A stretch of DNA of 31,188 nucleotides. Origin: Alphaproteobacteria bacterium UBA1303 (lineage in GTDB: Bacteria > Pseudomonadota > Alphaproteobacteria > Micropepsales > Micropepsaceae). A program made the translations under genes and the position numbers. The notes under the pieces were generated by a model. The model saw nothing but the letters and a program-made list of their open reading frames with translations. It did no database searches and was not told the DNA's origin. This document shows positions 9,013 through 15,417 of this stretch, piece after piece. How positions within the stretch are numbered: position 1 is the stretch's first letter; each line of letters begins with the position of its first letter. The stretch is taken from NCBI GenBank assembly GCA_002307315.1, contig DBTZ01000001.1, forward strand, positions 1-31,188. Reading direction: 5' to 3'.

Positions 9013-9621
9013 ATGGTGAAAACCACCTCCGATCTCGATGTGGTGATCGCCTGTTTGAACGGCGGCGGCGTGGTCTTGCTTCCTACCGACACGGTGTTTG
9101 GGTTAGCGGCCAAGCCGGATTTTCCCGACGCGGTGCAGCGCATCTTCGACATAAAACGGCGGCCGAAAAGTGTCGGCCTGCCGGTATTGGCCTCTTCGCG
9201 CGTCGCCATCGAACGTTTGGGCGCGGTGGTGAACCGTCCTGCAGAGACGCTGCTGTCCTCACCGTTGATGCCCGGCGCGTTGACCTTGGTGCTGGAAATC
9301 AAACCGGCATCCGCCCCGGCGTGGCTAGCCGGTCGCGACGAGGTAGCGGTGCGTTTGCCGAACGACGAACGCTGCCTGGATATCATTGCCAGGACCGGGC
9401 CGATTTTTGCCACCAGCGCCAATCTGCACGGGGCCGGCAATGCGTTGGATGCCGATACCATTCTGGTTAGTCTGAACGGTTCGCCCGACATCGTGCTGAG
9501 CGGCACGGTCGCTTCGGAAGTCGCCTCGACCATCGTCAATTGCCGCGTTTATCCGGTTCGTATCGAGCGGCAAGGGCAGATACCGGCAAGCGAAATCGAA
9601 AGGTTGCTCGCCGATGGCTGA
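9013..9621 (+). CDS. tsaC: Threonylcarbamoyl-AMP synthase
   Basis: TsaC (Sua5/YciO/YrdC family), 202 residues, which makes threonylcarbamoyl-adenylate from threonine, bicarbonate and ATP, the first step of t6A. Seen: PTDTVFGLA (24-32), the basic motif KRRP (48-51) followed by LPVL, PGALTLVL, and FATSANLHGAG. There is only the YrdC domain; the extra C-terminal Sua5 domain is missing, which makes it the TsaC rather than the longer TsaC2/Sua5 form. It begins directly after the tsaB stop and overlaps tsaD by 8 bases. Clustering of tsaC with all three other t6A genes is uncommon in my experience of alphaproteobacterial genomes. Confidence 0.92.
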   Translation: MVKTTSDLDVVIACLNGGGVVLLPTDTVFGLAAKPDFPDAVQRIFDIKRRPKSVGLPVLASSRVAIERLGAVVNRPAETLLSSPLMPGALTLVLEIKPASAPAWLAGRDEVAVRLPNDERCLDIIARTGPIFATSANLHGAGNALDADTILVSLNGSPDIVLSGTVASEVASTIVNCRVYPVRIERQGQIPASEIERLLADG

Positions 9622-10609
9622 GAAATTCATTCTGGGCGTCGAAAGCTCGTGCGACGACACTGCCGCCGCGGTGGTGGCGGAAGACGGGCGCATTCTTTCT
9701 TCGGTGGTGGCTTCCCAAAACGCATTGCATGCGCCCTACGGCGGCGTCTATCCCGATGTCGCCAGCCGCGCTCATATCATGGCGATCGTGCCGACTATCC
9801 GTGCCGCGTTGAGTCAAGCCGGCGTAACCAAGGAACAGCTTGCCGCCATCGCGGTAACACGCGGCCCCGGTCTGATCGGTTCGCTGTTGGTCGGCCTCAA
9901 CGCCGCAGCGGGCTTGGGCGCGGCGTGGGAGATGAAGGTGATCGGCGTCAACCATTTGCGCGGACATTTGCGCAGCGCCGATTTGGACGAGGCGCGGATC
10001 AAACCGCCCGCTATTGTGCTGCTGGTTTCGGGCGGACACAGCATCCTGGCGCGCTATGACGCGGCGGATCGCATTACCTTGCTGGGATCGACTAAGGACG
10101 ATTCCGCCGGCGAGGCCTACGATAAAGTGGCGCGTACGCTCGGCCTTGGCTATCCGGGCGGACCGGCCATCGACAGAATGGCATTGGAAGGAAGGCCCCG
10201 TATCCGCTTTCCTCGGCCGTTGCTGAACGAGGGTTTGGATTTTTCGTTCTCGGGTTTGAAGACCGCGGTCGCCCGGCATGTCTCGTTACATCCGGAAGAG
10301 AATAAGGCCGACATCGCCGCCTCGTTCGTCGCCGCCTGTATCGACGTGCTGACCGGCAAATGCCGGGCGGCGCTTCATGCGCACCGGCCCGAATGCCTGG
10401 TCGTGGTCGGCGGCGTTGCCGCGAGCAAACAACTGCGCGCGGCATTGGCCGTACTGTGCGACGAGGCGGGGGTGACGCTTTCCCTGCCGCCTTTGATGTG
10501 GTCCACCGACAATGCGGCGATGATCGCGCTGGCCGCTTGGGATTACGTCCGTCTTGGCATCTATCCGAAATTGCAGCCGGAAGTACGTTTGCCGATCACG
10601 GAGTTCTAA
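9614..10609 (+). CDS. tsaD: tRNA N6-adenosine threonylcarbamoyltransferase
   Basis: TsaD, 331 residues, the catalytic subunit moving threonylcarbamoyl from the AMP adduct to A37 of tRNA. Family motifs: GVESSCDDTAAA (8-19), YGGVYPDVASRAH (42-54), LLVSGGHS, DDSAGEAYDK (162-171), GYPGGPAID, and STDNAAMIA. Metal ligands expected by homology are H114, H118 and D299. The metal loop reads NHLRGHL, with Arg116 where bacterial relatives I know have Glu (HMEGH or HLEGH); the two histidines remain. It is the last gene of the run beginning with gltB and is followed within 7 bases by a hairpin with a T tail. Confidence 0.96.
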   Translation: MAEKFILGVESSCDDTAAAVVAEDGRILSSVVASQNALHAPYGGVYPDVASRAHIMAIVPTIRAALSQAGVTKEQLAAIAVTRGPGLIGSLLVGLNAAAGLGAAWEMKVIGVNHLRGHLRSADLDEARIKPPAIVLLVSGGHSILARYDAADRITLLGSTKDDSAGEAYDKVARTLGLGYPGGPAIDRMALEGRPRIRFPRPLLNEGLDFSFSGLKTAVARHVSLHPEENKADIAASFVAACIDVLTGKCRAALHAHRPECLVVVGGVAASKQLRAALAVLCDEAGVTLSLPPLMWSTDNAAMIALAAWDYVRLGIYPKLQPEVRLPITEF

Positions 10610-10616
10610 ATTGCCG

Positions 10617-10661
10617 CGCCTCCCGGCGAAAACCGCTACGCCCTTTTCGGGGAGGCGTTTT
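10617..10661 (+). terminator. Rho-independent terminator after tsaD
   Basis: An 8-base-pair stem (CGCCTCCC, 10617-10624, pairing with GGGAGGCG, 10650-10657), a 25-base loop that includes a possible small inner stem, then TTTT (10658-10661). It ends the gltB-tsaD run. The T tail exists only on the + strand, so it does not serve the convergent DUF465 gene, whose stop codon overlaps the tail. Confidence 0.75.
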
Positions 10662-10872
10662 ATGCGATGATGTCGGGTAGGAGCTGGTTGTTAATGTTGG
10701 CGATCTCGTCCTTGAGCTGGAGCTTGCGCTTTTTCAGCCGCGACAACGGCAGGAGATCGTGAGAAGCCTGCATGGCGTCGATCGCCGCGTCGAGATCGCG
10801 ATGTTCCTGCAACAACTCGGCAAGCTTGGCACGTAAGGCTACTTCGTCGGGTTTGGTTACGCTTCCGGTCAT
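10660..10872 (-). CDS. DUF465 (YdcH-like) small helical protein
   Basis: 70 residues, entirely helical in appearance and rich in Leu, Lys and Asp. It shows the DUF465/YdcH pattern: an LxxEHRDLDAAI core (about 20-31) followed by LSRLKKRKLQLKDEIANI (43-60). Such proteins are widespread in alphaproteobacteria, probably form a helical hairpin, and have no established function. The start overlaps the ubiX stop by 4 bases (ATGA), indicating co-transcription and coupled translation. A second protein of the same family lies on the other side of ubiX. Confidence 0.85.
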   Translation of the reverse strand: MTGSVTKPDEVALRAKLAELLQEHRDLDAAIDAMQASHDLLPLSRLKKRKLQLKDEIANINNQLLPDIIA

Positions 10873-11498
10873 GGTGTCTTCTTCGTTTGGCGCCTATGCC
10901 GCTTTGGCGGGGCCACGCCCCAACGCTTGGCCCGCACCCAACTATACCCCAGAAGATCGAGACTGCGCGCTACAATATGATCGACGATGTCGTCAATCGT
11001 ATCCGGGGCGGTGTAGAAGGCCGGAACCGGCGGCATAATCGTCGCCCCCATCTCGGCCAACTGGGCCATCGAGCGCAAATGTCCAAGGTGCAGGGGAGTC
11101 TCGCGCACCATCAGTACCAGGGGCCGGCGTTCCTTCAAGGTGACGTCGGCGGCACGGGTGAGAAGGCTGGATGTGACGCCGGTGGCAATTTCGCTCATGG
11201 TGTGAATCGAACAGGGGGCGACAATCATGCCAGCGACCGGAAAACTGCCGGAGGCGATGGGGGCGGCTATCTCATTGGGAGAATAGACGAAATCCGCCAA
11301 AGCGGCGACCTCGGCGATTTTCTTGCCGGTTTCCAGGGCGATGGCCTGCTGGCCGGCCTTGCTGATCACCAGATGGGAGGCGGTGCCAAGCTCGCGCAAA
11401 GCCTCCAGCAGCCGGATGCCTAAAATCGCGCCAGATGCCCCCGAAATGCCTACTACAAGTCCGCTAGACTTTTGTTTTTGATTGATCTTTTTCCTCAT
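10869..11498 (-). CDS. ubiX: Flavin prenyltransferase UbiX
   Basis: UbiX/Pad1 family, 209 residues. These enzymes attach a dimethylallyl group to FMN, making prenyl-FMN, the cofactor of UbiD-type decarboxylases such as the one in ubiquinone synthesis. Visible: flavin phosphate loop GISGASGA (17-24), a VAPCSIHTMSEIATG segment, and the strongly conserved RETPLHLGHLRSM. Relatives commonly have CSMKT or CSMRT; here it is CSIHT. The last 25 residues are basic, an extension of the core. The first 12 residues are Lys/Gln-rich and may not be conserved, so a later start is possible. No ubiD is in the window. Confidence 0.92.
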   Translation of the reverse strand: MRKKINQKQKSSGLVVGISGASGAILGIRLLEALRELGTASHLVISKAGQQAIALETGKKIAEVAALADFVYSPNEIAAPIASGSFPVAGMIVAPCSIHTMSEIATGVTSSLLTRAADVTLKERRPLVLMVRETPLHLGHLRSMAQLAEMGATIMPPVPAFYTAPDTIDDIVDHIVARSLDLLGYSWVRAKRWGVAPPKRHRRQTKKTP

Positions 11499-11602
11499 CG
11501 GCCTTTCTTAACAACTCGCTATCCATGAGCGGAAGAGTAAACGTGACAGAAGGATGACTTAGGTGTTTAATTGCTCCCACCTTTAACATGAGAGGTGCAT
11601 GC

Positions 11603-11776
11603 ATGGCGATGCAAGGGCATATCACCGAGCTTTCCGAAAAGCATAAGAAACTTGAGGAACTCATCGAAATCGAAATGTCCCACCCCGATTGGAATGAAAT
11701 CCGGGTATCCGCACTGAAGAAACAGAAACTTCTGATAAAAGACGAACTGGAACGGCTCAGGAAGAGCCTGAATTAG
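11603..11776 (+). CDS. Second DUF465 (YdcH-like) small protein
   Basis: 57 residues, helical, with the DUF465 pattern: LSEKHKKLEELIEIEM then VSALKKQKLLIKDELERL near the end. The chosen ATG is preceded by GAGAGG (11590-11595) at a 7-base spacing; an in-frame ATG at 11588 would place that site inside the gene. It is transcribed away from ubiX, and its last 20 bases overlap the 3' end of the MFS gene on the other strand. Function unknown; it is probably a paralog of the DUF465 protein at 10660-10872. Confidence 0.8.
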   Translation: MAMQGHITELSEKHKKLEELIEIEMSHPDWNEIRVSALKKQKLLIKDELERLRKSLN

Positions 11777-13028
11777 GTTCCGAGACAAACGCCGATCCGG
11801 CGGTGTTAAGCTTTCCGGGGCGCGCCCCCGCAATCCGAAGCATCAACGCCGCCGCGATCAGGCACAGGCTGGCCGCCGTAAAGGCGGCCCCTGGAAAGTA
11901 GACCGGGGCCTTCGGTCCGGTGAAATACGCGAACACATTGGTCATGAAGGGCGGTGCCGCCACCGAGGAGAGGCTGCCGAGGCTGGCAAGCGCCCCTTGC
12001 AGTTCGCCCTGCTCGCGGGGCGAAACGAGCTTCGACATCATTGCGTTGAGCGACGGCATGACCAGCGCGGTCAGCAGGAACGCGGACATCCAGGCGTACA
12101 TCATCCAGCCCTTGGTCGCGATGGCGAAGCCGGCATAGGCCAGCGCGCCGGCGGTCAGTCCGACATAGGCCGAGCGGACTTCCCCCAGGCGGGGGATCAG
12201 CGTGCGGGTCAGCCCGGCGTAGGCGAGCGCGGTGATCGCCCCCGACGCCATCAATGACAGGCCGACTTCTTTCATCGTCCAATCGAAGCGCAGCATGGTG
12301 AAATAGGTCCACACCGACGGGCCGGAATCGTGCGCAAATCGCATCAGCACCAGAACGCCGCAGAGACCCAGCATGCCGGGAAAGCGCTTCAATGCAGCCA
12401 GCGCGCCGAGCGGATTGGCGCGTTTCCACTCGAAGGTACGCCGTTTGTCTGGCGGCAGTGATTCCTTCAGCACCAGGAAGCCGTAGGCTGCGTTGGCCAG
12501 CGCCAATCCGGCCGAGACGAAAAACGGCAGGCGCACCGAAATGTCGCCGAGAATACCGCCTAACGCCGGTCCGATCATGAACCCAACGCCGAACGCCGCA
12601 CCGATAAGGCCGAAGCTACCGGCGCGCTTTTCCGGCGGGGAGACGTCGGCAATGTAGGCGCTGGCGGTGGAGAAACTGGCGCCGGCGATGCCGGAAAAAA
12701 AACGGGCAAGAAAAAGCCAGAACAAAGTCGGCGCCAGGCCGGCGATCAGGTAGTCGATCCCCAACATCAACAGAGAAAGGATCAACAGCGGGCGCCGACC
12801 GTAGCGATCGCTTAAGTTCCCAATCACCGGCGCGAAGATAAATTGCATGCCGGCATAGACAAACATCAGCCAGCCGCCATAACGCGCCGCTTGACTTAAG
12901 TCCACATGAGCAAGCTGCGCGATCAGCTTGGGCGACACCGGAATGACGATGCCGATGCCGATCACGTCGATCAGGACGGTGACGAAGATAAAGACGAGTG
13001 CGTGTTTGCCGGGCGACTGGGTCTGCAT
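11757..13028 (-). CDS. MFS drug-exporter-like protein, TetA (TCR/Tet) type
   Basis: 423 residues from this start, an inner-membrane major facilitator with about 12 hydrophobic segments. The loop between TM2 and TM3 carries motif A as GNLSDRYGRRPLL, and TM5 has the antiporter-type GPALGGILGD. These are features of the drug:H+ antiporter-1 Tet branch. Chromosomal members in alphaproteobacteria are common and usually of unknown substrate, so tetracycline resistance should not be assumed. An ATG 30 bases upstream (13058) is in frame; neither start has a good ribosome site, and I prefer the one just before TM1. The PAS_5 gene ends about 60 bases upstream on the same strand. An 8-T homopolymer in the coding strand lies near 12697-12704. 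Confidence 0.88.
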   Translation of the reverse strand: MQTQSPGKHALVFIFVTVLIDVIGIGIVIPVSPKLIAQLAHVDLSQAARYGGWLMFVYAGMQFIFAPVIGNLSDRYGRRPLLILSLLMLGIDYLIAGLAPTLFWLFLARFFSGIAGASFSTASAYIADVSPPEKRAGSFGLIGAAFGVGFMIGPALGGILGDISVRLPFFVSAGLALANAAYGFLVLKESLPPDKRRTFEWKRANPLGALAALKRFPGMLGLCGVLVLMRFAHDSGPSVWTYFTMLRFDWTMKEVGLSLMASGAITALAYAGLTRTLIPRLGEVRSAYVGLTAGALAYAGFAIATKGWMMYAWMSAFLLTALVMPSLNAMMSKLVSPREQGELQGALASLGSLSSVAAPPFMTNVFAYFTGPKAPVYFPGAAFTAASLCLIAAALMLRIAGARPGKLNTAGSAFVSEPNSGSS

Positions 13029-13089
13029 AAGACGGCGACCATATCCGGTGCCGTCCATGTCGTCGCGAAAAAAAGCGGTGTTTGCGCCG

Positions 13090-13683
13090 TTAAGTTAGGC
13101 CCAGTTCCCGACGCGTCCGCTTTTCCACAATCTCCCAAGGGTCGATATTATCGAACGAGGAGATCGACATGGTGATTACGGCTTCGCCTTTGTCGTTTAA
13201 CAGCGGGGCGGCGAAATCCTCACAGACTATGTATCGCTTGCCGAAACTGTCGGTCCGTCGCAAGAAACGCAAGGGGCCGCCTTGGCGCAACACCGTCTCT
13301 CCGGTTAAATCCCAACGCGGCATAAACTCCGGTTTCAGAACTTCATCGAGGAACTTTCCGGTCATTTCGGTCGTGGTCAGGGCTACTTCGGTGCCCATCA
13401 GCCTGACCTTCCAGCGAATATTACCGTCCGGTCGGGCTATGCGCTCGTATATCGAAAGCTGTGAAACGAACGGCTGAAGGATGCGTACCGTCAGATCCCG
13501 CCGGTAGGGAACGAAACCGTTTGCCTGCTCCATCCAAATAGTCATCGCCTTGCGCAAACGAACATCGGTGAAATGGCAATAAGGGTCGCAAATCAGCGGC
13601 CAGCCACTCTCGCGGGCCGCCCGGTTGAACCGGTCGGCGGCCTCCAAGTCAGGAGCGGCGTCGCTGCAAATTTGCGTACTCAT
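13090..13683 (-). CDS. PAS_5-type PAS domain protein
   Basis: 197 residues. From about residue 45 it matches the PAS_5 family of alphaproteobacteria: a helix, then a proline-containing VPYRRDLTVRILQPF segment, a beta sheet (IRWKVRLMGTEVA), TGKFLDEVL, and a second half GGPLRFLRRTDSFGK then YIVCEDFAAPLL. No output domain is attached, so it is either a stand-alone sensor or an adaptor; its ligand is unknown. An in-frame ATG 21 bases upstream (13704) is possible, and neither start has a clear ribosome site. It lies upstream of the MFS gene on the same strand and may be co-transcribed with it. An AT-rich region with a short palindrome (13720-13733) lies upstream. Confidence 0.8.
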   Translation of the reverse strand: MSTQICSDAAPDLEAADRFNRAARESGWPLICDPYCHFTDVRLRKAMTIWMEQANGFVPYRRDLTVRILQPFVSQLSIYERIARPDGNIRWKVRLMGTEVALTTTEMTGKFLDEVLKPEFMPRWDLTGETVLRQGGPLRFLRRTDSFGKRYIVCEDFAAPLLNDKGEAVITMSISSFDNIDPWEIVEKRTRRELGLT

Positions 13684-13719
13684 TATCTGATTATTGCATA
13701 ACATGCTAACTACAATATT

Positions 13720-13733
13720 AACAATAAATTGTT
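13720..13733. promoter_or_regulatory. Short palindrome between divergent PAS_5 and DedA-like genes
   Basis: AACAAT-AA-ATTGTT, a perfect 6+6 inverted repeat in the AT-rich space between divergently transcribed genes. It could be an operator, but AT-rich DNA makes such palindromes by chance. Confidence 0.3.
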
Positions 13734-13768
13734 TTGTATGTTCAACTAGTTATCTGCACAGTGGACGG

Positions 13769-13799
13769 CTCGCCCTCCGGCTTGCTAGGAAGGGGCGAG
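13769..13799 (+). other. Hairpin in the leader of the DedA-like gene
   Basis: CTCGCCC (13769-13775) pairs with GGGCGAG (13793-13799), a perfect 7-base stem with a 17-base loop. It ends just before the ribosome site AAGGCGG of the gene starting at 13817. No T tail, so not a terminator; it may affect mRNA stability or translation. Confidence 0.45.
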
Positions 13800-13816
13800 G
13801 GCAAGGCGGAAAATCC

Positions 13817-14437
13817 ATGATCGATGATGTTGCAAAACCCAAAACGGGGCCGGTGCGCCGGCTATATGCTTGGATGCTGCGTCATGCTCAGGGGCGGCAT
13901 GCCAAGGCGGCGCTGGCTTGCTTTGCTTTCGCCGAGGCGTCGTGTTTCCCCATCCCCCCCGACGTGATGTTGCTGCCGATGATGTTGGCGGACCGCAAGA
14001 ACGCCATCAAGCTCGCCGCGTGGTGTGCCCTGTGGTCGGTGATCGGCGGTATGCTCGGCTATACCATCGGCGCGGTGTTCTGGGATACCGCCGGTCAATG
14101 GATCATTCATGCGCTGCACATCGCGCAAAGTCAGGTCGATGCCTTGCAGCGCAAATATCAGGAAAACGCCTACTGGATCGCCATTCAGGGATTGACGCCA
14201 ATTCCCTTCAAGCTGGTGACGATATCATCGGGCTTGGCCAAAGTTCCTTTCGGAGCATTCCTCTTCTATGCCGCACTGGCACGCAGCGTGCGTTTTGTCG
14301 TGATTGAAGGCGCGCTGGTCCACTTTTTCGGCGATCAGGCGAAAATCATCCTCGAAAAATATCTCGAACCGGTGCTGATCGGGTTTCTGGTGCTGGTGGT
14401 CCTCGGCTTCGTGCTGATGGGGTATCTGGCGAGGTAG
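13817..14437 (+). CDS. DedA/YqaA-family (VTT domain) membrane protein
   Basis: 206 residues, inner membrane, with several hydrophobic segments. The family pattern is clear: FAEASCFPIPPDVMLLPMM (about 37-55), a glycine-rich WSVIGGMLGYTIG, then GLTPIPFKLVTISSGL and a final hydrophobic helix. Members of this branch (YqaA-like, SNARE-associated/VTT) are implicated in membrane lipid homeostasis, but the exact role of this one is unknown. The start at 13817 follows AAGGCGG at 7 bases; the frame is open further upstream (ATG at 13694), but that region is AT-rich and holds a hairpin and the divergent promoter. A 7-C run lies at 13954-13960. Confidence 0.85.
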   Translation: MIDDVAKPKTGPVRRLYAWMLRHAQGRHAKAALACFAFAEASCFPIPPDVMLLPMMLADRKNAIKLAAWCALWSVIGGMLGYTIGAVFWDTAGQWIIHALHIAQSQVDALQRKYQENAYWIAIQGLTPIPFKLVTISSGLAKVPFGAFLFYAALARSVRFVVIEGALVHFFGDQAKIILEKYLEPVLIGFLVLVVLGFVLMGYLAR

Positions 14438-14442
14438 AAATT

Positions 14443-14479
14443 CAACCCCGAGCGAGGGACCGCTTCAAGGGAGGGGTTG
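14443..14479 (+). other. Hairpin after the DedA-like gene
   Basis: CAACCCC (14443-14449) pairs with GGGGTTG (14473-14479). It sits 6 bases after the stop codon at 14437, where a terminator would be expected, but there is no T tail, so intrinsic termination is uncertain. Confidence 0.35.
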
Positions 14480-14519
14480 TCCTGGTGAAATCGTGAAAAA
14501 AGTACACTGAGGCCTATAG

Positions 14520-14622
14520 AGCGCTTCACATAAATAGTGGAATCCGGTTTTCTGGTATGAAGCGCGACAAAACAAGGAATTAGAGCATTTCGGAGTTTTT
14601 CGTTAAACAGTGAAATGCTCTG
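14520..14622. repeat. Two-hairpin intergenic repeat element, alphaproteobacterial type
   Basis: About 100 bases made of two perfect inverted repeats joined by a short AC-rich spacer: GCGCTTCA (14521-14528) with TGAAGCGC (14558-14565), then AGAGCATTTC (14582-14591) with GAAATGCTCT (14612-14621). Between them lies GACAAAACAAGGAATT. This arrangement (paired arms around a GACAAAACAAGxATTAGAGC-like centre) resembles dispersed intergenic elements I recall from alphaproteobacterial genomes. Only one copy is in the window, so its repetitive nature is inferred. It lies between the convergent DedA-like and DUF1013 genes. Confidence 0.55.
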
Positions 14623-14651
14623 GGCCGAAGGACTTTTTTACAGACGACTGC

Positions 14652-15305
14652 TCACCCCTCGTTTGGTTCGTTCGGCAGCGGCGTATCCGCTGCAGGAGAC
14701 GGCTCGGCCGGTGTGGCGGCCAGCGGCTTTAGGGCTTCCCCCATCTTCGCCGCGCGCTTAAGCGCTCGTTCGCGTTTGACCGCCGCACGCCCCACCGTCA
14801 AATCGAGTTCGATCTGCGAGCATAACCCGAGGGTGACCGGGTCTACCGCCTTCAGGTTGGAGGCGTTCCAATGCGAATGTTCGCGGATCTTCTGGATCGT
14901 CGCCTTGGTGGTGCCGACCAATTTTATGATCTCGGCGTCGGCGATTTCCGGGTGGTTGCGCAACAACCAGTAGACCGCATCCGGCTTGTCCTGGCGCTTG
15001 GACACCGGGGTGTAGCGCGGCGCGCGCTTGATCTTGACCGCGGGCATCTTGTATTTCGCCGGCGCCATCTTCAACCGCTTGGTCCGGTCCTGTTCGCATT
15101 TTTCGATCTCTTCGCGGGCTAAGGTGCCGGTGGCCACCGGGTCGAGCCCCTTAATGCCCTTGGCGACATCCTCGTCGGCGATGCCTTTCACTTCCAGCGG
15201 GTGCAGGCCGCAGAAATCGGCAATCTGTTCGAAGCTAAGCGATGTGTTGTCCACCAGCCAGACGGCAGTGGCCTTTGGCATGAGCGGTTTGTTGTCGGTC
15301 GCCAT
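14652..15305 (-). CDS. trcR: DUF1013 / TrcR-type cell-cycle transcriptional regulator
   Basis: 217 residues. The sequence matches DUF1013, an alphaproteobacteria-specific family whose Sinorhizobium/Rickettsiales members are called TrcR and linked to cell-cycle transcription. Seen: an N-terminal MPKATAVWLVDNTSLSFEQI (about 9-28), then FCGLHPLEVKGIADEDVAKG, both helix-turn-helix-like; a basic middle (KYKMPAVKIKRAPRYTP); a second DNA-binding-like stretch VGTTKATIQKIREHSHWNA; and a Pro/Ala-rich tail. The start at 15305 has GGAGAG upstream at good spacing; an earlier in-frame ATG at 15335 would swallow this site and a strong hairpin. The regulatory role is family knowledge, not visible here. Confidence 0.85.
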   Translation of the reverse strand: MATDNKPLMPKATAVWLVDNTSLSFEQIADFCGLHPLEVKGIADEDVAKGIKGLDPVATGTLAREEIEKCEQDRTKRLKMAPAKYKMPAVKIKRAPRYTPVSKRQDKPDAVYWLLRNHPEIADAEIIKLVGTTKATIQKIREHSHWNASNLKAVDPVTLGLCSQIELDLTVGRAAVKRERALKRAAKMGEALKPLAATPAEPSPAADTPLPNEPNEG

Positions 15306-15320
15306 ATAATCTCTCCTTTC

Positions 15321-15350
15321 GTCGGAGGGCCGCATCCCGGCCCAGCCGAC
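15321..15350 (-). promoter_or_regulatory. Strong hairpin in the 5' leader of the DUF1013 gene
   Basis: Compound stem: GTCGG (15321-15325) with CCGAC (15346-15350), enclosing GGGCCG (15327-15332) with CGGCCC (15338-15343) and a 5-base loop: 11 pairs with a small internal loop. On the - strand it stands just before the ribosome site GGAGAG of the DUF1013 gene. No T tail follows on either strand, so a role in translation or mRNA stability is more likely than termination. Confidence 0.5.
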
Positions 15351-15417
15351 CTCTGCAAGGCATGCCTTTTAGAGGAATGGCGAAATAGTAACCCGAAGAT
15401 ACGGAAAAGCAAAAGGA

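Noticed and set aside
10617..10657. Hairpin as a shared terminator for the DUF465 gene
   Set aside because: No T run on the - strand after the stem.
11757..13028. Tetracycline resistance gene
   Set aside because: Only the broad Tet-type MFS family is supported; substrate cannot be read from the sequence, and there is no tetR-like neighbour.
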